Assembly: GCF_900188095.1 (NCBI RefSeq)
Contig: NZ_FZOT01000027.1
Location: 1 to 47,442, forward strand
Direction of reading: 5' to 3'
Origin: Noviherbaspirillum humi
GTDB lineage: Bacteria > Pseudomonadota > Gammaproteobacteria > Burkholderiales > Burkholderiaceae_D
Length of the DNA stretch: 47,442 bases
Position numbers and translations under genes: made by a program. This document shows, in pieces, positions 16,401-24,916 of this stretch (position 1 is the stretch's first letter; every line of letters starts with the position of its first letter). A model generated the notes under the pieces. That model was given only the letters and a program-made list of their open reading frames with translations, made no database searches and was not told where the DNA came from.

Positions 16401-18518
16401 ATGTTGCCTTCCGACCTGAAGTCCGTTCCCCTTCCGTTTTCCATCAATACGGAAATACTGAGCGTCGTTCCGCAAGGAATAATCATTACCGATGTCGACG
16501 GCCTGATCCTGTTTGCGAACGCCGCGTTCCTGGCCATCACCGGCTATTCGGAACAGGAGATATTCGGCAGGAACTGCCGGTTCCTGCAAGGTCCGCTGAC
16601 CGACCGCTCGACGGTGCAGGCCCTGCGCGGGGCGCTCGACGCTCAACAGGAATTCAGCGCCATCATCCTGAATTACCGGAAGGATGGAACGCCGTTCTGG
16701 AACGAATGCTCGCTGGCGCCGCTGAGCGCCCAGGCGAACGGAAGTAGGGTCACGCATTTCATCGGCACGCAGCGCGATGTATCCGAACGCATTTACGCAG
16801 AGCAGGCGCTGCGCCAGAGCGAGCAGCGCCTGAAACTCGCACTGCAGGGCGGCAGCCTCGGATTGTGGGACTGGTATGTGACAACCGGCCTGCTGACCGT
16901 CAACGATCGCTGGAAGGCGATGCTCGGCATACCGCTCGACACGGACGCGGTAACGCTTGATACCTGGGCGGCATGCGTGCATCCCGAAGACATGGCGAAG
17001 CTGGAAAAGATCATCGACGAGGTGATCCTGAACCCTTCGGGCCAGTATTTCGAAGTCGAGGTGCGCGCGCGGCATGCGGCCGGGCATTGGGTATGGATAC
17101 TCGACAAGGGGGCGGTGGTCGAGCGGGCCGAGGACGGCAGCCCGGTGCGGGTGACCGGCACGCACCTCGACATCACTGAGCGCAAGCAGGCGGACGAAGA
17201 AATGCACCGGCTTGCCTACTACGACACGATGACCGGGCTGCCGAACCGGCGCCTGCTCATGGACCGCATCACGCAAGCACTGGCAGCGGCCACGCGCTCC
17301 GCCCAGACCGGCGCGCTGCTGTTCATCGACCTGGACGATTTCAAGCAGATCAATGACGCCCGCGGGCATGCGGTGGGCGATGCCCTCCTGATGCAGGTCG
17401 CGCAGCGCCTCAGCATTCTCCTGCGCACCGGGGACACCGTCGCCCGCCTCGGCGGCGACGAGTTCGTCGTTCTGGTGACCAATCTGGAAGTGGACATCGA
17501 CAAGGGCTGGCACAAGGCGCTGGGCGTCGCTGAACGGATTCATTCCGCGCTGTCGCTGCCTTTTCTCATCAATGGCGCGACCTACTCGTCCGGCGCGAGC
17601 ATCGGCATCACCTTGTTTCCGCAAAGCGGCTGCACGGCAGATGACCTGCTGCGAGAAGCCGATACGGCCATGTATCGCGCCAAGAGCAACGGTGGCAGCG
17701 GGACAGCCTTCTTCGAACAGACGATGCACGCCGAGGCCGAGCAGCGCCTGGCAATCGAACACGCATTGAAGGAATCGGTAGCCGGCCGGCTCTTCGAGCT
17801 ATACGCACAACCCCAGGTGGACCGCCTTGGCAATGAAATCGGCTGCGAGCTGCTCCTGCGATGGACTCATCCAGTGCATGGCAGCATCTCTCCGCTGCAC
17901 TTCATTCCGATTGCCGAAGCGACGGGCGACATCATTCCACTGGGTGCGTGGGTCGTCGAACAGGCCTGCCGATTGCTGGCGCAGCTGCAGGAGGCAGGCA
18001 TCGAGCGGACGGTTTCCGTGAATGTCAGTCCGCGTCAGTTCAGGCATGTCGCGTTCGTGGACGGCGTGCGAAGCATGCTCCAGCAGACGGGCGCTCCCTC
18101 GGGACGGCTCATCTTCGAGGTTACGGAAGGCTTGCTGATCGAAAATCTGGAAGAAACCGCGGCACGGATGCGGGAGCTGACGGCGATGGGCGTGCGCTTC
18201 TCGATCGACGACTTCGGCACGGGCTACTCCAGCCTCGCCTATCTCAAGCGCCTGCCGATTCACGAATTGAAGATCGACCGAAGCTTCGTGCGCGACCTCC
18301 CGGACGACGCCAGCGACAAGGCCATCATGCAATCCATTTTATCGATTGCGCATCATCTGCAGCTGCAGGTGGTGGCGGAAGGCGTCGAGACGGCAGCCCA
18401 GGCTGATCTGCTCATCGAAAGCGGCTGCACCATCATCCAGGGATACTTCTTCGGCCGCCCGCGTCCTGTGCAGGAGTGGTTTGATGGCGCGGTTGGGGCG
18501 CTGCAACGCAGTCGGTAA
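16401..18518 (+). CDS. LOV-PAS-GGDEF-EAL cyclic-di-GMP photoreceptor
   Basis: A soluble 705-residue multidomain signalling protein. Residues 15-130 form a PAS domain with a full LOV signature: GRNCRFLQG with the photoactive Cys59, NYRKDGTPFWN (Asn91, Asn101) and GTQRDVSE (Gln124), which bind flavin and sense blue light. A second PAS/PAC domain follows at about 140-262. The GGDEF domain has intact GGDEF at 351-355 and an inhibitory I-site RTGD at 342-345. The EAL domain begins near 455; its motif reads ELL (483-485), but NVSPRQF, FEVTEG, IDDFGTGYSS, KIDRSF and EGVET are all kept, so phosphodiesterase activity is plausible. ATG at 16401 follows AAGGA. It is unlinked to a histidine kinase. Net synthesis or degradation of cyclic-di-GMP in light is unknown. 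Confidence 0.9.
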   Translation: MLPSDLKSVPLPFSINTEILSVVPQGIIITDVDGLILFANAAFLAITGYSEQEIFGRNCRFLQGPLTDRSTVQALRGALDAQQEFSAIILNYRKDGTPFWNECSLAPLSAQANGSRVTHFIGTQRDVSERIYAEQALRQSEQRLKLALQGGSLGLWDWYVTTGLLTVNDRWKAMLGIPLDTDAVTLDTWAACVHPEDMAKLEKIIDEVILNPSGQYFEVEVRARHAAGHWVWILDKGAVVERAEDGSPVRVTGTHLDITERKQADEEMHRLAYYDTMTGLPNRRLLMDRITQALAAATRSAQTGALLFIDLDDFKQINDARGHAVGDALLMQVAQRLSILLRTGDTVARLGGDEFVVLVTNLEVDIDKGWHKALGVAERIHSALSLPFLINGATYSSGASIGITLFPQSGCTADDLLREADTAMYRAKSNGGSGTAFFEQTMHAEAEQRLAIEHALKESVAGRLFELYAQPQVDRLGNEIGCELLLRWTHPVHGSISPLHFIPIAEATGDIIPLGAWVVEQACRLLAQLQEAGIERTVSVNVSPRQFRHVAFVDGVRSMLQQTGAPSGRLIFEVTEGLLIENLEETAARMRELTAMGVRFSIDDFGTGYSSLAYLKRLPIHELKIDRSFVRDLPDDASDKAIMQSILSIAHHLQLQVVAEGVETAAQADLLIESGCTIIQGYFFGRPRPVQEWFDGAVGALQRSR

Positions 18519-18913
18519 TTACGTGTTCTAGCGCCGGCCGAATCTACAGACGTTGAATTCACCTCCGGTGCAGATGGACTTCCTTGATTTTCTCAGTCGC
18601 CCATCTGTTAGCAGCATTACCGTGCGCGTTAGCTGCAACCGATGGCGGTCGCCATCTTTTCTCTTCCGATGGATGGGTTCTCGAAGCTTATCAGCGGCGA
18701 CCAAATCTAGTTTTAGAGAGAACTATCTGGGAATTAGGAAACTGTCCTGTTCGGCATATTCGACCCGAACCAATCTGGGATCAGCTTGGCTGCGACTTGC
18801 TGAGATTCCGAGACCATATTTTCTACCGCCAAATTCGATCGGCAAACTCCTTCCAGCCGGCATGAACTTTGCTGAGGAGGAAGCTCCTTCAACTAGTCTT
18901 CCTCAAATTTGCC
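18519..18913 (+). other. AT-rich leader region of the orphan gene
   Basis: Base composition drops sharply here compared with both sides. The region must hold the promoter of the 589-residue orphan gene. I see no TTCG-N16-TTCG (hrp/PIP-type) box. AGGAGG occurs at 18875-18880 but has no start codon at a proper distance, so the initiation site of the next gene is uncertain. Confidence 0.4.
18584..18865 (+). CDS. Possible small protein upstream of the orphan gene
   Basis: An open frame of 93 codons starting at TTG and ending at TGA 18863-18865. The translation has protein-like composition, with segments such as DGWVLEAYQRRPNLVLERTI and LLRFRDHIFYRQI. There is no ribosome-binding site in front, no ATG, and no family I recognise. 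It shares the AT-rich composition of the next gene and would end 48 nt before that gene's likely ATG, so a two-gene unit is possible. A second overlapping frame in the same stretch also stays open, which weakens the call. Confidence 0.25.
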   Translation: MIFSVAHLLAALPCALAATDGGRHLFSSDGWVLEAYQRRPNLVLERTIWELGNCPVRHIRPEPIWDQLGCDLLRFRDHIFYRQIRSANSFQPA

Positions 18914-20683
18914 ATGGCCATTCCAAGCATCTCTCGCGCACCGTCGCCACCAGCTTCTTCGACTATCAAGCCGACCTTAAAGCTTGCTCAGTTAATGCCT
19001 AACCAAAGAACTGATGAAGCACTTGCACGCTCGCTTCGCGCAGCAATAGCGAAGTATGGCCTTTCTCCAGATGCCACGCTCAAGGTAGCAGAAAATGTCA
19101 TCAAAAATTCTTCAATTAAGAATGGTGCGAGGATTCTTGGGCTGCTCAGTCATTTAGGGGATATTAAGGGAGGTCTCATTTCTTCAACAGGAGTGGGCGT
19201 AGCAGTGGAATTGGGAACGCACGTCTTATTCCCTCCAGGTGCCAACGATCAAGAGGTGGCGATGGAGAGGTCGATCACACTCGGAAATGGCTTGACATCC
19301 TTGAACCGGCTTGCCGCCACACTCCAGCGATTGGCCGAAACCGCCAGAATACAGGGCTTTAGCAACGGGGACCAAGAGAAGTTCAGTAACGCTTCCCGAA
19401 AACTACTAGATGCAATCAAAAGCGGTAATCGAGACACCGCCTTCACCGAGTTTTCTCGGATTTTGGGCTTGCTGAAAATATTTCAACTAAGTAGCAAACG
19501 CACATTCGAGATGCTGGATGGGTTAAACAAGCTGATGACTGGGCATAAGGCTGAGCAATCCGATCTAGCAGAGAAATTTTCTGAAGAAGTGCGCCGTAGA
19601 TTGTCAGAGAAACAAAAAACCGAATGGGATCGGTATGCCACCAATAATCCAGATATTCTTGATGACATTGCTAGGGCCGCACAAGGAATGTCTGACGATG
19701 ACAAAATTTGGGCCGTTCAGCAGCTACTGAGAGGCGTCCCTGGCCACAATGTAGTCTTTGCACTGCGTGATCGAGGTTCTGGCGCAGGCATGGTCCCGCC
19801 AGGAACACCAAAACCCACGGCATTAAGTTCGCCCGACGGCCCCTCCAACCGAAAGGTGAAAATTGCAGAAGCGGGTTCTAATGAACAATTAGGAAGACTC
19901 GCCCAAGCTAAAGCGGCCGGCATGCTAAAAAAATTAAAGCAAAAGTTAGGGAATGGTGATCCTGAAAGCCAAAAAAAATTGCAGGCGATATGGAATTCGC
20001 TCAGCCCAGAATACCTTCTTAGCTTGGCAGCATGGTGGCAAACCGGTAAAGACCCTGAAACCGGCTGTTCCCTTGTGAATGCTTGGTATTCTCAAGCAGG
20101 TTTACAAGGCATTAGGCTGTACCGAAGCTATATCACTAACTTTAAAGCCGGGATAGCGAACTGGGAATTTGAAGCACGGAAGGCCGGCCTGATTGGTCGG
20201 GACGATAGCTTGGATAAACTGCGAACGTCACTCAATCCCATATCCGCCACAAAGTTGTTCGAATTGAAGCTCCCGGAGAGTTCGATTTTGAAGCGGTTTA
20301 GGACAAGGGTTAAAACGCAAAGTAATTATATGTATTTCCGTCTTGAAGAGGAGCTGTTAAGACGTGTAAGAGGCCAGAAGAATAGAGCGGAGTTAAAGCA
20401 AAAGTTGAAAGAAATATGGAACGAGTTGACGATTGACGAAAAGCTAGGTCTGGCAGCATGGTGGAAAGGATCGGGAGTACCTGAGGAAGCATACGAACTT
20501 GCCAAGCAATGGCACAGAGAAGCTGGCTTAGAATATTCTCAAAATCTTGAGAGCTTCAAATCCGAGGCCCGAAGGGCAAGAGCGCTATGGTCAGAGAAAG
20601 CGCACGGGGCTTTTTCTCGAATAATCTTGAGTGAAAATGAAACATTCGAGAGCTTGCGCAAGAAGATTCAAAACCAGGATTAA
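18914..20683 (+). CDS. Unrecognised AT-rich orphan protein with internal duplication
   Basis: A 589-residue protein from ATG at 18914 (MAIPSISRAPSPPASS). An in-frame TTG at 18869 would add 15 residues. I do not recognise a family. The N-terminus is Ser/Pro-rich and unstructured, the rest is predominantly helical and soluble, with no transmembrane segment apart from a glycine-rich stretch near residues 85-100. A unit of about 60 residues occurs twice, at about 337-398 and 476-538 in ATG numbering: both copies contain IWN-L, LAAWW, a Pro, a later W and QAGL or EAGL. Codon use is AT-rich, unlike all neighbours, and the gene stands alone, pointing to horizontal acquisition. A secreted effector is one speculation (Ser/Pro N-terminus, orphan status); nothing in the sequence proves it. 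Confidence 0.75.
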   Translation: MAIPSISRAPSPPASSTIKPTLKLAQLMPNQRTDEALARSLRAAIAKYGLSPDATLKVAENVIKNSSIKNGARILGLLSHLGDIKGGLISSTGVGVAVELGTHVLFPPGANDQEVAMERSITLGNGLTSLNRLAATLQRLAETARIQGFSNGDQEKFSNASRKLLDAIKSGNRDTAFTEFSRILGLLKIFQLSSKRTFEMLDGLNKLMTGHKAEQSDLAEKFSEEVRRRLSEKQKTEWDRYATNNPDILDDIARAAQGMSDDDKIWAVQQLLRGVPGHNVVFALRDRGSGAGMVPPGTPKPTALSSPDGPSNRKVKIAEAGSNEQLGRLAQAKAAGMLKKLKQKLGNGDPESQKKLQAIWNSLSPEYLLSLAAWWQTGKDPETGCSLVNAWYSQAGLQGIRLYRSYITNFKAGIANWEFEARKAGLIGRDDSLDKLRTSLNPISATKLFELKLPESSILKRFRTRVKTQSNYMYFRLEEELLRRVRGQKNRAELKQKLKEIWNELTIDEKLGLAAWWKGSGVPEEAYELAKQWHREAGLEYSQNLESFKSEARRARALWSEKAHGAFSRIILSENETFESLRKKIQNQD

Positions 20684-20690
20684 CTCTCTG

Positions 20691-20728
20691 GCGATTCAAT
20701 GCTGCGCTTGGCCGCAGCATTGAATCGC
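20691..20728. terminator. Perfect 16-bp inverted repeat after the orphan gene
   Basis: GCGATTCAATGCTGCG (20691-20706), loop CTTGGC, and the exact complement at 20713-20728, starting 7 bp after the orphan gene's stop. The stem is long and perfect but no T-run follows, so it could be an intrinsic terminator of unusual type, an mRNA 3'-end stabiliser, or a boundary repeat of the acquired segment. Confidence 0.5.
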
Positions 20729-20834
20729 AATCCCCCGGTCGCCGACGTTCAGGCGTTCATAAATCCTTTTGGATCGCGGCTACATAAGGGACCTGACAAC
20801 AAGATGTCATTTCCGCTGCGGCAAGCTTTATTTT

Positions 20835-21536
20835 TCACCGCACCGCAAAACAGTAAAACAACCCATCCCCGCCCGTCCCCTTCAACGCCTCCTGGCCGCA
20901 CCCGCCGCGAGACGCATGCGACGAGTTCCACGACTTCTGGGGCGGATCCTCCGACAGGCCGGTGCGGTCATGGTGGCCGAGCATGGCGGCGCCTTCGCCG
21001 CTGCTGGTCCAGTTACGGCAGGTCATGTCCTTGTCGGGCGGGAAGGCGCGGCCGTCGGGTTGGGAGCCGGTGAGCATGTCGTGCCGGTTCGGCGTGTCGC
21101 CCCGGCCGTTGATCATGGCGCCGCTTTCGGTGAGCGCGGTCTGCTTGTTGATGTTCGGGTTGCCGTGCAGCTCTTCCACATTGCGCGCGATGAGCTCGCC
21201 CTTGGCGTTGTACCAGGGGCCGGTGCCGATGCGGTCGCGGGCATTGACGGCCTGCGCGCCGGACGTCGCCTGGGTGCTGAGATAGGCGCGCCAGGTGCGT
21301 CCCCCGGCGCCGGCCTTGGCGGCGGCGCTCTGGCAGATCTGATCGGCACCCGACAGGCCGCCGAGGTTGGCGCCGTTGCCGGAACCGGCGCCGGTGACAA
21401 AGAAGCTCATCGGGTTCGCACCGGTGCTGCTGGCGCTGCTCGTACTGCTGGAGGTATTGCCGCGCGGCGATTGAGCGCAACCGGCGATGATGGCGGCGAG
21501 CGCGCCGGCGCCAAGCAGAAGATGGCTGGTCTTCAC
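20835..21536 (-). CDS. Lectin-like lipoprotein (endostatin/C-type-lectin-like fold)
   Basis: A predicted exported lipoprotein of 233 residues. It starts with GTG at 21536 (GAGGAG about 7 nt upstream) and has a signal peptide ending in the lipobox IAGC (Cys near residue 20), then a Ser/Thr-rich linker. The globular part MSFFVTGAGSGNGANLGGLS, GADQICQ, WRAYLSTQ, then RNWTSSGEGAAMLGHHDR and a terminal GLFYCFA matches the bacterial proteins annotated as lectins. Pairing Cys residues near ICQ, TCRNW, GGCGQ and YCFA suggest disulfides. It probably sits on the outer membrane. It is divergent from the outer-membrane-type gene at 21824. Ligand is unknown. Confidence 0.7.
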   Translation of the reverse strand: MKTSHLLLGAGALAAIIAGCAQSPRGNTSSSTSSASSTGANPMSFFVTGAGSGNGANLGGLSGADQICQSAAAKAGAGGRTWRAYLSTQATSGAQAVNARDRIGTGPWYNAKGELIARNVEELHGNPNINKQTALTESGAMINGRGDTPNRHDMLTGSQPDGRAFPPDKDMTCRNWTSSGEGAAMLGHHDRTGLSEDPPQKSWNSSHASRGGCGQEALKGTGGDGLFYCFAVR

Positions 21537-21823
21537 ATTGTCTCCTCGTGGTGGATGAATGCTTGATCCTGCAAGCGGCCGACTCATCATTCCCGGCGGT
21601 GCGGCCGCATGACTCGCCGGCGCCGGCATCGCGGCTGGTGCTCCCAGCCGGATACCTTCTCTTACTATGCCACATCGGGTGGACAAGGCCAGCCGCCTTG
21701 CTTCCGGCGGTTTGCGCCCGCTCAAGCCCGCAAACCGACACCACGCGGACGCTCGGGAAGCCTGCTGGAACTTTCAGGCCATGCATGCTCTCTAGACAGT
21801 ATTGCCATTTTGCTAATCAGGCC

Positions 21824-22618
21824 ATGCCCAACGCCCTCTTCCATCGCTACAGGATTTTCGCCGCCTGCTGTCTCGCCTTGCTGAGCGGCTTTGCCAGCGC
21901 CGACGATGTCAAGGACCTGGAAGAAGAACTCGCGCTGACGATCGAAGATGCCACGCCCGGCCAGCCGGGGTCCATCGAACTCAATGGCGGCCTGCGCTAT
22001 CAGCGGCTGCGCGCTTCGGAAGCGAACTCGGGCCGCAACGAATATCAGCTGACGCCGCGCCTGCAGATCGGGGTGGCGCGCAATTTCCAGGTGGCGATCG
22101 CCGCGCCCTATCGCCTAGGCAATGCGCCCGACACCAGCCGAGGCGAACTGCGGCTCGATGCCCTGCTGCGACTGAACGATGAGGGACGATACCTGCCGGC
22201 CTTCGCCGTCGACGTCGGCCTCGAGCGGCCTTACGGCGCCGGCGATGCCGGCACCGAGATTCTGGTCAAGGGCATCGCCACCAAGTCGCTCGGCGTGGCA
22301 AAGGAAAGGGATCGGCCGGCGCAGCTGCATGTGAATCTGGTCGCGCGGCGCAACCTGAATCCCGGCGAGGACGAGCGGCGCAACCGCTATTTATTTGGCG
22401 CGGCGCTGAGCAAGAAGCTGAGCGAGCGCTGGCTGGTGGCGGGCAGCCTGTTCCGCGAGGAGCAGCGCGAACGGGGTTCGGCATTCAACATCGCCGAAGC
22501 CGGCGCGCGCTGGAAGCTGAGCGAGAAGACCATTCTCTCCGGCTCGGTCGGCGCCGGCTTGAACCGGGAGGCGCCGCTGTGGCGGCTGCTGCTGGGCTTC
22601 CAGCGATCGCTGGATTGA
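21824..22618 (+). CDS. Outer-membrane beta-barrel-type protein, function unknown
   Basis: A 264-residue exported protein. The signal peptide is MPNALFHRYRIFAACCLALL with cleavage near ASA-DD. The mature part alternates polar and hydrophobic residues with short turns, as in small beta-barrels: GSIELNGGLRYQRLRAS, EYQLTPRLQIGVARNFQVAI, LHVNLVARRNLNPG, YLFGAALSKKLSERWLVAGS and a final RLLLGFQRSLD. It resembles proteins annotated as putative transporters of the phenol meta-pathway type, but I would not assign a substrate. A second ATG at 21785 is in frame but would put a charged stretch before the signal peptide. It is monocistronic, convergent with the large catabolic operon. Confidence 0.65.
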   Translation: MPNALFHRYRIFAACCLALLSGFASADDVKDLEEELALTIEDATPGQPGSIELNGGLRYQRLRASEANSGRNEYQLTPRLQIGVARNFQVAIAAPYRLGNAPDTSRGELRLDALLRLNDEGRYLPAFAVDVGLERPYGAGDAGTEILVKGIATKSLGVAKERDRPAQLHVNLVARRNLNPGEDERRNRYLFGAALSKKLSERWLVAGSLFREEQRERGSAFNIAEAGARWKLSEKTILSGSVGAGLNREAPLWRLLLGFQRSLD

Positions 22619-22624
22619 TCGAAT

Positions 22625-22658
22625 AAAAAAGGGCAGGCCAAGTTGCCTTGGCCTGCCC
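22625..22658 (-). terminator. Rho-independent terminator of catabolic module II
   Basis: A 12-bp perfect stem (GGGCAGGCCAAG 22631-22642, CTTGGCCTGCCC 22647-22658, loop TTGC). Read on the minus strand it is followed by six T residues (22630-22625). It lies 70 bp past the stop of the Rieske gene at 22729. Confidence 0.9.
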
Positions 22659-22728
22659 GCAATGCACCACGGAGGAGACCAGTCCGTTAAGTGCTCATCA
22701 ATCGTTGCCCTTGTGTCGCGCCGATGAA

Positions 22729-23781
22729 TCAGGCGGCATGTGCGGCAGTCTCGGCATCCTTTCGTTCATCGGCAATCAGCTTGTCCAGCACGCGGCGCGC
22801 CCGCACCGCGCCGGCGTCGCCCGCCAGCAGCACCGGCTTGAGCGACCAGAAATCGGCATCGCCGATCATGGCCTGCTGCGCCTCCAGCATCGGCAGGTCT
22901 TCATGAGTGAACGGCCGCTGCAGGCCGCTCACGAATTCCTCCGCCCGCTGCGCCCCTTCCTCGCCCATCGATACCGGATTGCATACCGAAAACCAGTAAT
23001 GCGAGGTCTTTTCCGTCTCGGGTGTGAAGAGGTGGACGACATCGTTCTCCACGCCCTCGCTGCGCGGCCGGCCGGTGGCGACCGAACCGGCCTTGAGCAG
23101 CATGCTGGCCGGCGCGTCCCAGCGCACGTCGATCCAGCGATCCACCGGCAGGCCGACCGGCAGCCGGCGCTGCTTGTAGAGGAACTCGGGCAGGATGTCG
23201 CCCACCGTCTGGCGGTTCGAATAGACCGTGTTGCCCTTCTGCTCGACGCTGGTGATCGCATCCGCCACCGCGCCGCTGCCCAGGGTGCCGGGATGCAGGA
23301 ACTGGATGTGGGACAGGTCCATGATGTTGTCCGTCTCCAGCACGTAGTTCGCCTTGACGTGCAGGTAGCGCTTGGCGACATAGGAGCGCTCCGGGTCCAT
23401 GCAGGAAAAGTCCGGGATCAGCGCCGCATCGGCGCGGGCCGCGTCGCCCATCCAGAGCCAGATCAGGCTGTGCTTCTCCACCACCGGATAGCTTTTCACC
23501 ACCGCCGCCTTCGGGATGTTCCCCTGCGGGTTGTGGATGCACTGTCCCTGGCCGTTGAACTGCAGGCCATGGTAAGGACATTGCACCCCGCCTTCCACCT
23601 TCCTGCCCATATGCAGCGGCGCGAAGCGGTGCGGGCAGCGGTTGGAAAGCGCCTGGACTGTGCCGGCATCGTCGCGAAACAGCAGCACCGGTTCGTCCAG
23701 CAGCGTACGGTTCAACAGGGTATCGGCGCCGACTTCCTTATCCCAGGCGGCGACGTACCAGACATTGCGCAGGTAGGTCAT
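22729..23781 (-). CDS. Rieske [2Fe-2S] oxygenase, vanillate demethylase-type (module II)
   Basis: A terminal Rieske oxygenase of 350 residues, VanA-like. Rieske ligands CPHRFAPLHMG and CPYHGLQF lie near residues 49-73. The iron-binding region NIMDLSHIQFLHPGTLG lies near 151-167. The C-terminal domain keeps ETEKTSHYWFSV. It should hydroxylate or O-demethylate an aromatic acid using electrons from a separate reductase, which is absent from the window. ATG at 23781 follows GGAGAAG. It is the last gene of the minus-strand operon, before the terminator at 22625-22658. It is related to, but clearly different from, the Rieske protein at 5305-6381. Confidence 0.88.
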   Translation of the reverse strand: MTYLRNVWYVAAWDKEVGADTLLNRTLLDEPVLLFRDDAGTVQALSNRCPHRFAPLHMGRKVEGGVQCPYHGLQFNGQGQCIHNPQGNIPKAAVVKSYPVVEKHSLIWLWMGDAARADAALIPDFSCMDPERSYVAKRYLHVKANYVLETDNIMDLSHIQFLHPGTLGSGAVADAITSVEQKGNTVYSNRQTVGDILPEFLYKQRRLPVGLPVDRWIDVRWDAPASMLLKAGSVATGRPRSEGVENDVVHLFTPETEKTSHYWFSVCNPVSMGEEGAQRAEEFVSGLQRPFTHEDLPMLEAQQAMIGDADFWSLKPVLLAGDAGAVRARRVLDKLIADERKDAETAAHAA

Positions 23782-23850
23782 CTGCTTCTCCAGCTCTTCG
23801 ATTCATGAGGCCGTGCCCGGAGGTTTCCGGGCGCAAGACTAGCCGCGAAC

Positions 23851-24840
23851 TCAGTCGGCGACCATGCCGATTTCGCTGGTGATCTTGCCCCAGCGCTCGT
23901 ACTCGGCCTTGATGTACTGGCCGAGCGCCGCCGGCGTGCCGGCGCCCTCGGAAGTGAAGCCCATTTCGTCGATGCGCTTCTTCATGTCCGGCTCCTTCAG
24001 CGCCTTGTCCAGCGCCTGGTTGAACTTGGCGACGATCGGCGCCGGCACGTCCTTCTGCGTCACGAAGGCCAGCCAGCCGAACATCTGCACGCCAGGCAGG
24101 GTCTGCGCCACCGGCGGCACGTTGAAGCCCTCCACCTTCTGCGGCGAAGTGATGGCGATCGGGCGGATGGCGCCCCGGTTGACGAAGGGCATGGCCACCG
24201 GCGTGGCCTGGATGGTGACCTGGGTCCGGCCGGCGATGGTTTCCTGCAGGCTCTGGGCCGCCGAGGTGTACGGCACATGCAGCATCTTGATGCCGGCGCG
24301 CTTGTTGATCCATTCGCCCATGATGCCGGCGAAGCCCTTGGTGCCGTCGCTGGAGAAGCTGATCTTCTCCGGCTGCGACTTCGCCAGCGCGATCAGTTCC
24401 TCGAGCGTTTTCACCGGCACGTCGTTGTTGACGGCGATGTAGAAGTAGCTGCCGCCCACCATGCCGACCGGCGCGAAGTCCTTGACCGGGTCATAGGGCA
24501 GGGACTTGAAGGTGTAGGGGTTGACCGCCAGCGGCGCGGTGGTGGCGAGGTAATAGGTGTAGCCGTCCGGCGTGGCGCGGGCGGCGGCCTGGGCGCCGAT
24601 GATGTTGCCGGAGCCGGGTCGGTTCTCGACGATGATCGGCTGGCCGAGGGTCTTGGCCATCTTGTCGCCCAGCAGGCGGGCCAGGATGTCCGGCGCCGCG
24701 CCGGGCGGCTGCGACACGATGATGCGTATCGGACGCTGCGGCCAGTCCTGCGGCTGTGCCTGGGGCTGGGCGTGCGCCATGCCGGCGGCGAGGCCGGCCG
24801 CGGTCAGCGCGAGAAAAGTCCTGCGGGTGATGGTGTTCAT
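23851..24840 (-). CDS. Bug-family (TctC-type) solute-binding protein
   Basis: A periplasmic substrate-binding protein of 329 residues from the TTT family. It has an N-terminal signal peptide with twin-arginine-like MNTITRRTFLALTAAG. Family marks are WPQRPIRIIVSQPPGAAPD, VENRPGSGNIIGAQAAARA and PDGYTYYLATTAPLAVNPY. No TctA/TctB membrane genes are present, the common situation for Bug proteins in Burkholderiales. Its place within the aromatic operon suggests it binds the aromatic acid degraded by the neighbouring enzymes, or senses it. ATG at 24840 follows AGGAGACAACC. Confidence 0.9.
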   Translation of the reverse strand: MNTITRRTFLALTAAGLAAGMAHAQPQAQPQDWPQRPIRIIVSQPPGAAPDILARLLGDKMAKTLGQPIIVENRPGSGNIIGAQAAARATPDGYTYYLATTAPLAVNPYTFKSLPYDPVKDFAPVGMVGGSYFYIAVNNDVPVKTLEELIALAKSQPEKISFSSDGTKGFAGIMGEWINKRAGIKMLHVPYTSAAQSLQETIAGRTQVTIQATPVAMPFVNRGAIRPIAITSPQKVEGFNVPPVAQTLPGVQMFGWLAFVTQKDVPAPIVAKFNQALDKALKEPDMKKRIDEMGFTSEGAGTPAALGQYIKAEYERWGKITSEIGMVAD

Positions 24841-24916
24841 GGTTGTCTCCTGATTCTCCCGGGCGGTTGCGGCCGCCGCGGATGGTGGTGGCGGACGCGA
24901 ACGCCCGCCGTCGTCT

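Noticed and set aside
18519-18913. Search for a type III regulon (hrp/PIP) box before the orphan gene
   Set aside because: TTCG occurs three times, but never with the 15-16 bp spacing the box needs.
18553-19002. 149-codon plus-strand frame at the start of the AT-rich island
   Set aside because: Overlaps the orphan gene in another frame, lacks a ribosome site and has no protein-like pattern after residue 60.
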